From the NCBI GenBank assembly GCA_020636375.1, contig JACJXZ010000004.1, positions 372,001 through 436,000 of the forward strand: a DNA stretch of 64,000 nt, in the 5' to 3' direction. The notes beneath the pieces were generated by a model. The model worked only from the letters and a program-made list of their open reading frames with translations. It was not told the origin of the DNA and searched no databases. Shown here in pieces: positions 43,341 through 52,974 of this stretch (position 1 is the stretch's first letter; the number at the start of each line of letters is the position of its first letter). A program made the position numbers and the translations under genes. Source of the DNA: Lewinellaceae bacterium. Lineage in GTDB: Bacteria > Bacteroidota > Bacteroidia > Chitinophagales > Saprospiraceae.

Positions 43341-45594
43341 TGAAAAAATTGGCATTTGCTTTTTTTCTGGCTGTTGTTTCATGGAGCCTTTCTGCGCAGG
43401 ATGTCTGCGAATCCAACAACAGTTTTGCAACCTCCTGCCCAATTGATTTCTGAAGTCGTGATCAATGCGCTAATCTCCCAGTCCGGGATGACGATTATTA
43501 TGAATTGGATATCGAAGAGCCGGGCGTGATAGAAGTCGAAGTGCTTCAGGTGCCGGAAATATCGATTTGGACTTGTACGTGTAGGTACCGGGCAGGAGAT
43601 CAACGAAATAGGCGTGAGAGACGGATATTTGAATGGGGAATCCTTTACTTACAGAGTGAGTACCTGCCAGGTTGGGGCCCATTATCTTTTTTTCGAGGAT
43701 GACGATAAACACGCTAACGCATCGGTGCAATATCGCTTCGTCGTCCGGTTTACGCCTTTCAGCGAAGTTGACGAATGCGAGTGCCGCGACGATTCTTTCG
43801 ACGGGGCTTGCCAGATACCTTTTGCTCAACCAATAGAAGCCTTGATTGCGCCCTGGTTTGACGATGATCCACGGGACATAGACCAGGATTACTTCGAGTT
43901 GGATATCGGAGCGCCCGGCGTGATAGAAATAGAGGTGCTTGAAGTGCCGGGAAACATCGACCTGGACTTGTACGTGTACGGCCCGGGCCAGGAGGTTGAC
44001 GAAATAGGCGTGAGAAACGGATATTTGAATGGGGAGGCCTTTACTTACAGGGTGAGCACCTGCCAGGCTGGGCCGCACTATCTTTTTTTCGAGGATGACG
44101 ACGGCCAGGCCAATGCCCTGGTGCAATATCGCTTCGTCGTCCGGTTTACGCCTTTCAGCGAAGTTGACGAATGCGAGTGCCGCGACGATTCCTTCGACGG
44201 GGCTTGCCAGATACCTTTTGCTCAACCAATAGAAGCCTTGATTGCGCCCTGGTTTGACGATGATCCACGGGACATAGACCAGGATTACTTCGAGTTGGAT
44301 ATCGGAGCGCCCGGCGTGATAGAAATAGAGGTGCTTGAAGTGCCGGGAAACATCGACCTGGACTTGTACGTGCATTTACGGTAAAGTGAGGTTGACGAAA
44401 TAGGCGTAGAAACGGATATTTGAATGGGATACCTTTACTTACAGGGTGAGCACCTGCCAGGCTGGGCCGCACTATCTTTTTTTCGAGGATGACGACGGCC
44501 AGGCCAATGCCCTGGTGCAATATCGCTTCGTCGTCCGGTTCACGCCTTTCAGCGAAGTTGACGAATGCGAGTGCCGCGACGATTCCTTCGACGGGGCTTG
44601 CCAGATACCTTTTGCTCAACCAATAGAAGCCTTGATTGCGCCCTGGTTTGACGATGATCCCCGGGACATAGACCAGGATTACTTCGAGTTGGACATAGAG
44701 GCGCCCGGCGTGATAGAAATAGAGGTGCTTGAAGTGCCGGGAAATATCGACCTGGACTTGTACGTGTACGGCCCGGGCCAGGAGGTTGACGAAATAGGCG
44801 TGAGAAACGGATATTTGAATGGGGAGGCCTTTACTTATAGGGTGAGCACCTGCCAGGTTGGGCCACACTATCTTTTTTTCGAGGATGACGATGGCCAGGC
44901 CAACGCCTCCGTCCAGTACCGCTTTATCGTCCGCTACACCCCCTTCAGCGAAATCGACAGGTGCGAATGCAACGACTCTTTCAGCGAGGCCTGCCAGCTC
45001 AGCACCTGCGATACCGTTCAGGCTCTTGTCGGGCCCTGGTATGATAACGATCCCTTCGATAAAGACGAAGATTACTATGCCCTGGAACTGGCCGATGATG
45101 ATATGTTACACCTCCTGATCAATTCGGTGCCGGGGAACATCGGTTTGTGCGTGGATATTTTCAGCGATCCCCTGGGTTCTCCCGTAGCCAGCTATAACGG
45201 CCTTAATGGCCAGGCTATTAACGTTAACTTCACACCGCCCGCCTCCGGAACCTATTACATCCGGGTAGCCGATTGCGGCAACGACTTCAACATCAATAAC
45301 CAGTACGCCATGTACGTAGACGTAAACTGCGATCTCATCAACGCCCTGAACGGCCCGGCAACCAACCACGCCATCCAGGTTTTCCCGAATCCTTTCGAGG
45401 GCTATCTGTTTATTGAATTGCCGGGAGAGGCAGAGGTCCGCATCTCCGATCTTGCCGGCAAGGCATTGCTGTTCGACAGAGTGGGCAATGCTGGCCGGGC
45501 AAAGATCGACACAAAGCATTTGCCGGCCGGCCTGCTTATTCTAACGGTGCGGACTGGCGGAAAACAATACTCTTCTAAATTGGTGAAGATGTGA
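43341..45594 (+). pseudogene. T9SS-sorted protein with tandem PPC-like repeats, frameshifted
   Basis: ATG 43341 begins a signal peptide (KKLAFAFFLAVVSWSLSAQ) and a first partial repeat, but a TGA at 43452 and one-base losses near 43558 and 43587 break the frame. From 43614 the frame is open to 44384, is damaged again at 44372-44440, and then runs to the stop at 45594. The repeat unit is 132 aa: DYFELDIGAPGVIEIEVLEV, VPGNIDLDLYVYGPG, STCQAGPHYLFFEDDDGQAN, ECRDDSFDGACQIPF; it resembles the bacterial pre-peptidase C-terminal beta-sandwich. The end is a T9SS sorting domain (VFPNPFEGYLFIELPGE ... KLVKM). If intact, it would be a surface adhesin-like protein of about 750 residues. Indels in near-identical repeats may be assembly errors. 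Confidence 0.8.
43764..44949 (+). repeat. Near-identical 396-bp tandem repeats
   Basis: The marker gaagttgacgaatgcgag begins at 43764, 44160 and 44554, and a diverged copy at 44950: spacings 396, 394 (two bases lost) and 396 bp. The first two full units are almost identical at DNA level, with few silent changes, which points to recent duplication or gene conversion. Confidence 0.9.
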
Positions 45595-45734
45595 TGGGGT
45601 GAAGGAAAGGGCTGGGGAGATGGATATAAATATATGGAAATAGGTGGAAATGAATTTCTTTGGCCTACTTCAAAAAAACTTGGATAGTTTATTTTTCTGT
45701 GTCTTCTGACAAACGCCACCGGATTTTCAGGATT

Positions 45735-45770
45735 CGCGAACAGCGAACAGCGAACAGCAAATTGCGAACA
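45735..45770. repeat. Tandem words (gcgaaca)
   Basis: gcgaacagcgaacagcgaac followed by looser copies; 50 bp before the CHAT gene. The promoter-like TTGC of the next entry lies at its end. Confidence 0.7.
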
Positions 45771-45792
45771 GTCCCAAAAAATTTTACCTTTA
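45762..45792 (+). promoter_or_regulatory. Possible promoter of the CHAT gene
   Basis: TTGC (45762-45765), 19 nt, then TACCTTTA (45785-45792), close to TTTG-N19-TAnnTTTG. The start codon follows 26 nt later. Confidence 0.4.
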
Positions 45793-45817
45793 ACAAGACA
45801 TCACAAACCCCCATACC

Positions 45818-48800
45818 ATGACTTCCTCCCAACACGCCCGTCGGCTGGCATTACCCGCTATCGCCATTCTCCTGTTCGCCTCCCTGGTTTTCGCCTGTCT
45901 CCAGCCGCCCTCTTCAAGCCTGAGCGCGTCAGGCAACCCGCCCGCCTCCGATACCCTGCCCTGCGTTTTAAGCATGACGGACAGGGCGGCAGCCGGGCCG
46001 CAGGAAAGCCCCGCCCTGCATCCGGATTCGATAGCCCTGGCCAGTGCCCTGGAAGAAGAAGCCGCCCGTTTGTTCGCAGCGTTGGATTTTCAGGGGGCGA
46101 TAGACCGGTTCCGGAAAGTATGCCGGATTTGGGAAAACGCCGCCGATACCGGAGAGAAAAACAGAAGACTCGGAAACACGGTACGCCGGATCGGCGTTTG
46201 CCAGTGGAACCTCGGCCGGGCAAAAGCTGCCCTGGACAGCTACCGCAGCGCTCAGGAGTACCTTGCCCGGTGTGATACAGTAGACTATGTAGCGTATATC
46301 CAGCTCTTATCCAATTTCGGGATCATCTTCCGGGATTTAGGGATGTTTGATTCGTCGGAGGTCGCTTATAAAAAGGCCATTAGGGTGGGGGAGCGCTGCC
46401 TTCCTGCCGGCCATCCAAAACTGGGCGTTGCCTGTTACAACTATGGTGTTTTTCTCTGGAATTTAGGCCGGTACGAAGCATCCGAAACCAATATCCTCCG
46501 GGCGCGCGACATTTTCCTGCAATCTTCCGGCAAGGAAAAAGAGAATTGGGTGTATTGCGATGAAATGCTCGGCAACATCGCCCTGCACCGGGGCGACCTG
46601 GAAAAGGCCATGCGGCACTTCCGGGAGGTGCTCAAAGGACGGTTGAGATTTGGCCCCAAGGTGGCTGCCGGCATTACATATACCAATATCGGCAACGTGT
46701 ACCACTACCGGGGAGAGCAGGAAAAGGCGCTGGAGTATTTCCAGAAAAGCCTGGACATCAGGAAGGCGTCCCATCCGGAAAACCATCCTCATGTATCGGA
46801 ATCCCACTTCAACATCGGCGCAGCCCTATTACTCCTGGAGGATTACGAGGGGGCAATCGGCCAGTTCCGGGAAGCCGGGCGGGGCTGGCGCGCAACCTAC
46901 GGGGCATTTCACTACAACATGGGGCTGGCGCACAATAACCTCGGCGCGGCTTTTCTTAAAACGGGCGACCTGGAGCGCTGCAAAACCCATCTGGATTCCG
47001 CCCTGCTGATCATGCAACAATCCAGCGGCTACCTCCATCCGAACACGGCCGATGTCTATCTCAACCTCGGAGGATATTTCACGGAGAAAAAACAGTATGA
47101 AACGGCGGAAGAGCAATACGGCCAGGGCCTGGCCGCCCTGGATTTCCAGGCCTTTAAGGAAGGGCACCCGGAGCGGCTGAAAAAGGCCCTCATCGCCGTA
47201 GGCCTGCTGCGGGCTAAAGCGGAACTCTACGAAATATGGGGAGAAACGGAAAAAGCCTTTCGCACCTATGGCGAAGTCGTTACCCTCATCGAACAGCTGA
47301 GCCGCAGCTATGCAGAAGAAGGTTCCAAACTCGCCCTGATCAACCACAGCTTCCCTATTCTGGAAAAGTTGATCAGCCTGTGCTTGTCCGGAAATGCGCC
47401 TGCCGGAGCCGGCGCTCCGGAGCTGTCATTTCCCTATTTTGAAAGGGCAAAATCCCTGTTGTTGCGCGAGGCGGTGCAGCGTTCCAGGGCCTTGAAATTC
47501 GCAGGCATACCCCAGCAATACCTGGACCGGGAAAGCCAGCTGCGGAAAGAGGTCATAGAATGGGAAAAAAGGCGTTTCGAGGCGGCCAGCGGCCCATCCG
47601 GGGCGGGAACAGCCGACTCGCTTAAACAGATCGAGAAAAGGATTTTTGACTATAAATTTGAATGGGAAGCCCTGCTGAAAACGATCGAAAAGCAGTACCC
47701 GGATTACTACCGCCTGCAGTACGACAACGCCGTCATCAGCATGAATGGCGTACAGGACAGCCTGCTGGAAAGCGGCAATGAGGCACTGCTGGAATACTTT
47801 GTCGGGGACAGCGCCGTTTTCGTTTTCCTCGTTCTCAAGGACACCTTTCACGTCAAAAGAATAACAAAGGACTTCCCTCTGGAAGACTGGGTGGCGCAGA
47901 TGCGGCGCGGCATCGTCCGCAAGTTCGTGCCCGATACCCTGTTTCATCCCACCGACAGCCTGGAACCCGGCCTGCAATATGCGCAGGCGGCCCACCGGAT
48001 TTATCAGAAGGTGTTCGCGCCGGTTGACAGCTTGATGAAGCAAGACATGAAACTGCTCATCATCCCCGACGGGGCTTTGGGCTATATCCCTTTTGACATT
48101 TTGCTCCGCAGGCCGGCAGAAGGGCCGGACACCTGGCGGACCAACGATTACCTGCTCGGGCGTTATGCCATCGGATACAGCCATTCCGCAACCTCGCTCG
48201 CCGGAATAAAACACCGCCCCACCCGGAAAAAAACGCTAAAGCCCTTCCTCGGGTTTGCTCCTTCTTTTGACGGAAGCGAGGCCATCGCCTCCCGACGGTT
48301 CATCGACCTGCGTTATCCCGGAAACCGGATGAAGGTACTCGAAAACAACATACCGGAGGTAGACACCGTTCAGGCTATTATGGGAGGGGACATCTACGCC
48401 GGCACGTTGGCCACCAAGGCCAACTTTATCCGGCTGGCGGAAAATTACAGGATCATTCACCTGGCCACCCACGGCAAAGCCAACGATCAGGTAGGCGACT
48501 ATTCCTTCCTTGCCTTCTATGAACCTCCCGCCGACAGCCTCGAAAACGGATGGCTCTACAACCGCGAACTGTACAACCTGCCCCTCAACGCCGACATGGT
48601 GGTGCTATCCGCCTGCGAAACCGGGATCGGCGAATTGAAAAGAGGGGAGGGCATCGCCTCCCTGGCACGCGGCTTCTCCTACGCCGGGGCCAGGAGCATC
48701 GTCACTTCTCTGTGGAGCGTAGATGACGAGGCCACCGGAGCTTTGATGGTTTACTTTTACCAGCATCTCAAAGAAGGAAAAGAAAAACACGAAGCCCTGC

Positions 48801-48988
48801 GCCTGGCAAAACAGGACTGCCTCCGGGGCGAAGACATTGAGCCTTTCTACTGGGCCGGCTTCATTCCCATAGGAGATATGGAAAAGATGGAGCGGCCCGG
48901 CCTCTGGAATCCGCTCTGGGTTTGGATGCTTAATATGGGTTTAGTGTTAACGTTGTTGGGCTTGGCCGTTCGGTTGAGGGTGAGGTAA
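45818..48988 (+). CDS. CHAT-domain TPR lipoprotein, caspase-like (1056 aa)
   Basis: N-terminal lipoprotein-type signal (LLFASLVFAC, lipobox Cys27). About 70-480 are TPR repeats (AALDFQGAIDRFRKVCRIWE, YLQLL-type pairs, EYFQKSLDIRKASHPENHPH), followed by a linker coiled coil and, from about 700, a CHAT peptidase domain. The catalytic dyad is seen as HLATHG (His885) and LSACETG (Cys933); FSYAGARSIVTSLWSVDDEATG closes the fold. A last hydrophobic helix (LNMGLVLTLLGLAVRL) could cross a membrane. CHAT proteins are caspase-fold proteases; in Saprospirales many such TPR-CHAT proteins exist without known targets. Here it stands alone, with no obvious effector or CRISPR context. Confidence 0.9.
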   Translation: MTSSQHARRLALPAIAILLFASLVFACLQPPSSSLSASGNPPASDTLPCVLSMTDRAAAGPQESPALHPDSIALASALEEEAARLFAALDFQGAIDRFRKVCRIWENAADTGEKNRRLGNTVRRIGVCQWNLGRAKAALDSYRSAQEYLARCDTVDYVAYIQLLSNFGIIFRDLGMFDSSEVAYKKAIRVGERCLPAGHPKLGVACYNYGVFLWNLGRYEASETNILRARDIFLQSSGKEKENWVYCDEMLGNIALHRGDLEKAMRHFREVLKGRLRFGPKVAAGITYTNIGNVYHYRGEQEKALEYFQKSLDIRKASHPENHPHVSESHFNIGAALLLLEDYEGAIGQFREAGRGWRATYGAFHYNMGLAHNNLGAAFLKTGDLERCKTHLDSALLIMQQSSGYLHPNTADVYLNLGGYFTEKKQYETAEEQYGQGLAALDFQAFKEGHPERLKKALIAVGLLRAKAELYEIWGETEKAFRTYGEVVTLIEQLSRSYAEEGSKLALINHSFPILEKLISLCLSGNAPAGAGAPELSFPYFERAKSLLLREAVQRSRALKFAGIPQQYLDRESQLRKEVIEWEKRRFEAASGPSGAGTADSLKQIEKRIFDYKFEWEALLKTIEKQYPDYYRLQYDNAVISMNGVQDSLLESGNEALLEYFVGDSAVFVFLVLKDTFHVKRITKDFPLEDWVAQMRRGIVRKFVPDTLFHPTDSLEPGLQYAQAAHRIYQKVFAPVDSLMKQDMKLLIIPDGALGYIPFDILLRRPAEGPDTWRTNDYLLGRYAIGYSHSATSLAGIKHRPTRKKTLKPFLGFAPSFDGSEAIASRRFIDLRYPGNRMKVLENNIPEVDTVQAIMGGDIYAGTLATKANFIRLAENYRIIHLATHGKANDQVGDYSFLAFYEPPADSLENGWLYNRELYNLPLNADMVVLSACETGIGELKRGEGIASLARGFSYAGARSIVTSLWSVDDEATGALMVYFYQHLKEGKEKHEALRLAKQDCLRGEDIEPFYWAGFIPIGDMEKMERPGLWNPLWVWMLNMGLVLTLLGLAVRLRVR

Positions 48989-49031
48989 GGGGATTGCTGG
49001 GTTGCTGGATGATTGTATTTTACCCGTCTTC

Positions 49032-49161
49032 CACACTACTGGACAAAATGGTTTTGGACACAGAGCGCACTGAGTCCGGCACAGAGATACGCAAAGTTTT
49101 CCGTTGATAATCAAGCCTCTGTGTGGCTCTGTGTCCAAAAAAAAAAATGTCCAGCAGTATG
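49032..49161. mobile_element. MITE-like element, copy 1 (130 bp, 9-bp target duplication)
   Basis: Bounded by exact direct repeats cccgtcttc (49023-49031 and 49162-49170). Terminal inverted repeats of 14 bp: CACACTACTGGACA at the left, and CATACTGCTGGACA read from the right. Inside is a second, unrelated palindrome made of cacagag words (ttttggacacagagc with gctctgtgtccaaaa). No ORF. The same ends occur at 61503-61629. Confidence 0.8.
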
Positions 49162-49260
49162 CCCGTCTTCGCTAAAGCTCTTCCGGATAAAATATAACAA
49201 TATAGCCATCTCCCAAGACCCGCCCTAGCCAACAATATAACCACCTAACCTTCCCCCCCT

Positions 49261-50106
49261 TCATATCTCAAACCGCACCACCCTCACCGCCTGCGCGCTG
49301 AAAAATCCCAGCCCCCCGTTGCTCACGTTGCCGGTTACCGGCCCCGGCGTGCTGTCGAACAAAGTGCCGCGCCAGTCGGTCTCCGAAAACAGCGCCCGCA
49401 GGTACTGGTAATAGGATTCCGAAAGGCTGTACCGCTTCTGGGTGACCGTGCGCCCCAGCCTGAAGCCGTAAAAGTGGGCTTCCTCAAAGTTCATCAGGCC
49501 GTTCACCTCGATGGTGGGATGGGTGAAATAGTTGAAGGTGTAGGCGCCGGTTGTGTCCACTTCCACCCCGACCTGCTGGCCGAGGGTGGAAGTATAAACA
49601 GGCTGCAACAGGGTATCCGGCGGCCCGACGATGACCTGCCACCGGTTGGCTTCCGGAAAACCGAACTGGTGGCGGCGGTATTCCATGGTCCGGAAATTGC
49701 CCTCGTTGGCAAAAGAAACAGGCGGGAAAGAGGAGGGGATGGCGCTCATTGTATCGGAAGCTTCAAACCGTTCGGCATCCCATTCGATGCGCAAGGTATA
49801 AACCCTGCCCGGCATGCCCGCCAGGCTGTCGGTCTGGTACAGCCCCCCCCCTTTTTCTTCCAGGATAAAAACTGATTCTCCATCGCTGATCGTTACCGCC
49901 GCCCCGGAAACGCTTTCGTAGGCCTCGCCCCTCCGGTAATCGCCGCTGAGGCTCAGCCTTACCTCGTGGCGTTTGAATTCACTGCTGATATGGCCGTCTA
50001 CCACCAGGCGGGAGGGCAGGGTAGGGGTTTCCAGTCCTACTTCTTCCTGGCAGGAGGATAAAAGAGAAAGCAAGATGAGGCTGAGCAACAGGATTATTCG
50101 GTTCAT
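49261..50106 (-). CDS. DUF4249-type lipoprotein (281 aa)
   Basis: Lipobox LLSLLSSC (Cys19) after a short hydrophobic helix. RLVVDGHISSEFKRHEVRLS and GAAVTISDGESVFILEEKGGGLYQT, then YTLRIEWDAERFEASDTM, are typical of the DUF4249 family, which accompanies TonB-dependent receptors in Bacteroidota. It follows the receptor gene by 4 bp on the same strand, so it is the probable surface-exposed partner in uptake of an unknown ligand, in the way SusD serves SusC. No SusD homologue is present. Confidence 0.85.
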   Translation of the reverse strand: MNRIILLLSLILLSLLSSCQEEVGLETPTLPSRLVVDGHISSEFKRHEVRLSLSGDYRRGEAYESVSGAAVTISDGESVFILEEKGGGLYQTDSLAGMPGRVYTLRIEWDAERFEASDTMSAIPSSFPPVSFANEGNFRTMEYRRHQFGFPEANRWQVIVGPPDTLLQPVYTSTLGQQVGVEVDTTGAYTFNYFTHPTIEVNGLMNFEEAHFYGFRLGRTVTQKRYSLSESYYQYLRALFSETDWRGTLFDSTPGPVTGNVSNGGLGFFSAQAVRVVRFEI

Positions 50107-50110
50107 CGGA

Positions 50111-52705
50111 TCAGAATTTGAAGTTATAGGAAATAGAAGGGATCAGCCCAAAAATATAGGTTTTGGTGGGCCGGACGTCCGTGGGGTCCGGCACGTTGCC
50201 CGTTTTGGGGTCGCGCACGGGCAGCAGGTCGATGCTCAGGGCGTTCTTCCGGTAGTAGGCATTGTAAACGGAAAAAATCCAGTGGGCGTCCCATTTCCGG
50301 TTGGGCTTAACCTTGGATTTCAGGGTAGCGCTGAGGTCCAGGCGGTGGAAATCGGGCAGGCGGCGGCTGTTGCGCCCGCCGTAGATGGGCACGATGGTTT
50401 CCCCTTGTTGGAAGCTGCCGACGGGCAGGTTGACGGCCTTGCCGGACAGGTACTGCCAGTTGGCGGACAACAGCCAGCGCGGAGATGCCTCATATTGCAG
50501 CACCAGGCTGGCCTCATGGGGGATGTCGTAATACGCCGGATATTCCCGGCCCCCGTTTACCCCGGAAATGGTGCGCAGGGTGCGGCTGTATGCGTACCCC
50601 AGCCACCCCTGTAGGCGCCCTTTGCGCCGGGCCAGCATCAATTCCATCCCATACGCCCTCCCTGTACCGGTGCGTACCTCTCCTTCCAGGTAGGGGTTCT
50701 GGATGAGGGTGGCGTGATCGGCAAAATCCACCTGCCCGCCCAGCCATTTGTAGTAGGTTTCGAAGGAAAACTCGTATGTATTGTCGTTGAAGTTGTGGAA
50801 ATATCCTGCCGACAGCTGATCCGCCTGCTGCATGGGCAGGTTGGGCCCGCTGGGCATCCAGATGTAAAAGGCGCTGAAGGAGTTGGCGGCGTTGCGCAGT
50901 TCCTGCTGGTACTGCACCGACCGGCCGTAGCTGGCCTTCACGGAGGATTGCCCGGTGATTTGGTACCGCAGGTTGAGCCGGGGCGAAAGGCCGGCCAGGT
51001 GGTGGTAGAAGCCGCCGTTGTATTGGGTGGAATCCCGGAGCCGGTAGGCCTCGTCGAAATGGTAGACCATCGTCTTCCCGAAATTCTGGTACAGGCTGAA
51101 GCGCAGGCCGTACTCCAGGGCCAGCCGCCGGGTGGGTTCCCACTCGTGGCCCAGGTAGGCAGCCGTTTCCAGGGCTCTCCGCCCGGGTGCGCCCGGCAGC
51201 CGCCCTTCGGTGTCCCGGCCCGGCTCAAAGCGGTGGGCGATAGCGTTGGCGCCGAACTTCAGCCGGCTGCCGGGGCGCAGGTACCAGCTGAAATCAGCCT
51301 TGGCGTTCCAATCTTCCACCCCGCTTTCCCAGTTAAAGGTCGTAGCGCCTTCGATGAAGTTGTCGATGAAATAATCGTAGCGGCTGTACACCAGGGAGAA
51401 GTTGGCAAACAGGTTGTCGTCGAAGAGGTGGTTCCAGCGCAGGGTGCCGGTCGCGTTGCCCCACCGGTTTTCATACTGGTCGAAAAAGCGGAACACATCC
51501 CGCCCGAAGTAGCCGGAAAGGTAGAGGTGGTTGTTTTCGTCGAGTTCGATGTTCACCTTGGCGTTGGCGTCGTAGAAATGCACCTTGTTGCCGCCGTCGT
51601 CCGGCGCCAGGGCCAGGAAAATATCGGGGTAGGTACGCCGGCCCGAGATCATGAATGAGCTTTTCTCTTTTTGTATCGGCCCTTCCAGGTGCAGGCGTGC
51701 CGCCAGCAGGCCGATGCCTCCTTCCATGCCGAACTGCTCCTTATTGCCTTCCTTCATCCGCATGTCGACGACCGAGGACAGGCGTCCGCCGTATTCCACA
51801 GGGAAGCCTCCCTTATAGATTTCCATATGGCGGATAGCGTCGGCATTAAATGCAGAAAAAAAGCCCAGCAGGTGGGCCGGGTTGTAAACCGGGGCCTCGT
51901 CCAGCAGGATGAGGTTCTGATCGATGTTGCCGCCGCGGACGTACAGGCCGGAGGAGCCTTCGCCTACCGACTTCACGCCCGGCAGCAACTGGGCCATCTT
52001 CAGGACGTCCGCCTCGCCGCCAATGGCGGGCAGGGTTTTGAGCTGCTGCACATCCAGTCGGTGCCTGCCTGCCGAGGTGTTCACCACCTGCTCTTCTTCC
52101 GGCCTGCCCCATACGACGACTTCCGCCAACTGCTCGGCGCTGGCGCTTAGCCCGATGTCCAGGCGTTTGTCTTCCTGTAAATCTACCCCTATGCGTTTAG
52201 AAGCATAACCGAGGTAGGAAACGCGAAGGGCGTATCTGCCCGGGGGAAGCTGAAGGGCGTAAAAGCCGTATACATTGGTGGTCGTACCCAGGCCCGGCTG
52301 CCCTTCTACCTGTAGCGTGGCGCCAATGAGTGCCTCCCTGCTGGCCTCGTCGCGAATGTAACCGCTTAGCTTTTTCGGCGCCGGCGGAGGTTCCCGGTCT
52401 TCCAGGATATGGATGCGCCGGCCGACGACTTCGAACCGGACCCGCTGGGGCTTGAAAAGGCGCCGAAGGACAGATTCCAGCGTTTCTTCACGGGCGGTTA
52501 TGGAAACCGGCACCTGGCTTTCTGCCAGGCTGCCCGGATAGGCGAAAGTGTAACCCGAAGCTATCTCCAGAGCTTTTAAGGCCTCCGGTACAGTGAGCTG
52601 CCTCGCTTCGAGGCTTACTTTTTGTTGCAATGGATTGACGCCCTGCCCTGCTGCCAGCAAAGGAAACAGCAGAGCCAGGAACAATCCTGGTTTGGGTGAT
52701 TTCAT
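50111..52705 (-). CDS. TonB-dependent outer-membrane receptor with STN and carboxypeptidase-like domains (864 aa)
   Basis: Signal peptide to AAGQG; STN (secretin/TonB short N-terminal) domain about 25-105 (LTVPEALKALEIASGYTFAYPG), the region that contacts FecR-type anti-sigma proteins; CarboxypepD_reg-like domain (LSGYIRDEASREALIGATLQVEG) about 115-195; plug with LPAIGGEADVLKMAQLLPGVKS, GLYVRGGNIDQNLILLDEAPVYNP; then the barrel to the C-terminal ISYNFKF with final Phe. The STN domain and the upstream FecR argue for ligand-triggered transcription of this unit. The ligand is unknown; no siderophore or glycan genes lie nearby. Confidence 0.92.
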   Translation of the reverse strand: MKSPKPGLFLALLFPLLAAGQGVNPLQQKVSLEARQLTVPEALKALEIASGYTFAYPGSLAESQVPVSITAREETLESVLRRLFKPQRVRFEVVGRRIHILEDREPPPAPKKLSGYIRDEASREALIGATLQVEGQPGLGTTTNVYGFYALQLPPGRYALRVSYLGYASKRIGVDLQEDKRLDIGLSASAEQLAEVVVWGRPEEEQVVNTSAGRHRLDVQQLKTLPAIGGEADVLKMAQLLPGVKSVGEGSSGLYVRGGNIDQNLILLDEAPVYNPAHLLGFFSAFNADAIRHMEIYKGGFPVEYGGRLSSVVDMRMKEGNKEQFGMEGGIGLLAARLHLEGPIQKEKSSFMISGRRTYPDIFLALAPDDGGNKVHFYDANAKVNIELDENNHLYLSGYFGRDVFRFFDQYENRWGNATGTLRWNHLFDDNLFANFSLVYSRYDYFIDNFIEGATTFNWESGVEDWNAKADFSWYLRPGSRLKFGANAIAHRFEPGRDTEGRLPGAPGRRALETAAYLGHEWEPTRRLALEYGLRFSLYQNFGKTMVYHFDEAYRLRDSTQYNGGFYHHLAGLSPRLNLRYQITGQSSVKASYGRSVQYQQELRNAANSFSAFYIWMPSGPNLPMQQADQLSAGYFHNFNDNTYEFSFETYYKWLGGQVDFADHATLIQNPYLEGEVRTGTGRAYGMELMLARRKGRLQGWLGYAYSRTLRTISGVNGGREYPAYYDIPHEASLVLQYEASPRWLLSANWQYLSGKAVNLPVGSFQQGETIVPIYGGRNSRRLPDFHRLDLSATLKSKVKPNRKWDAHWIFSVYNAYYRKNALSIDLLPVRDPKTGNVPDPTDVRPTKTYIFGLIPSISYNFKF

Positions 52706-52905
52706 GGTTTTGTAGATTGTTGGTGTTGTTGATTTACCCCCCTCAATCCCCCCGAACTACCTTCGCCTATGGCTCCGGCGGACGGGCAAGGGGTAGAGCC
52801 GCATTTCTATAACAGTCGTGCAAATGGATTCCCTGAGTTTATGCATATGGGAGGCTGCAGCTTTTTGCCTCTTTGAACCGGGTTGCCTCCAGAAGGCCAG
52901 AAGAT

Positions 52906-52974
52906 ATCTCCATGTATCTCCACATATTTCCATGTATCTCCATGTATCTCCACATATTTCCATGTATCTCCACA
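52906..52974. repeat. Tandem words (tccatgtatctccacatatt) directly after fecR-like stop
   Basis: Alternating ccatgtatct and ccacatattt words, about seven in 69 bp, ending at the stop codon of the FecR gene. In the opposite sense they match the ggaaatacat words before rnfG. Confidence 0.8.

Noticed and set aside
50111..52705. SusC/SusD-type polysaccharide utilisation locus
   Set aside because: No SusD homologue and no glycan-degrading genes adjoin; the partner is DUF4249 and the regulation is by FecI/FecR.
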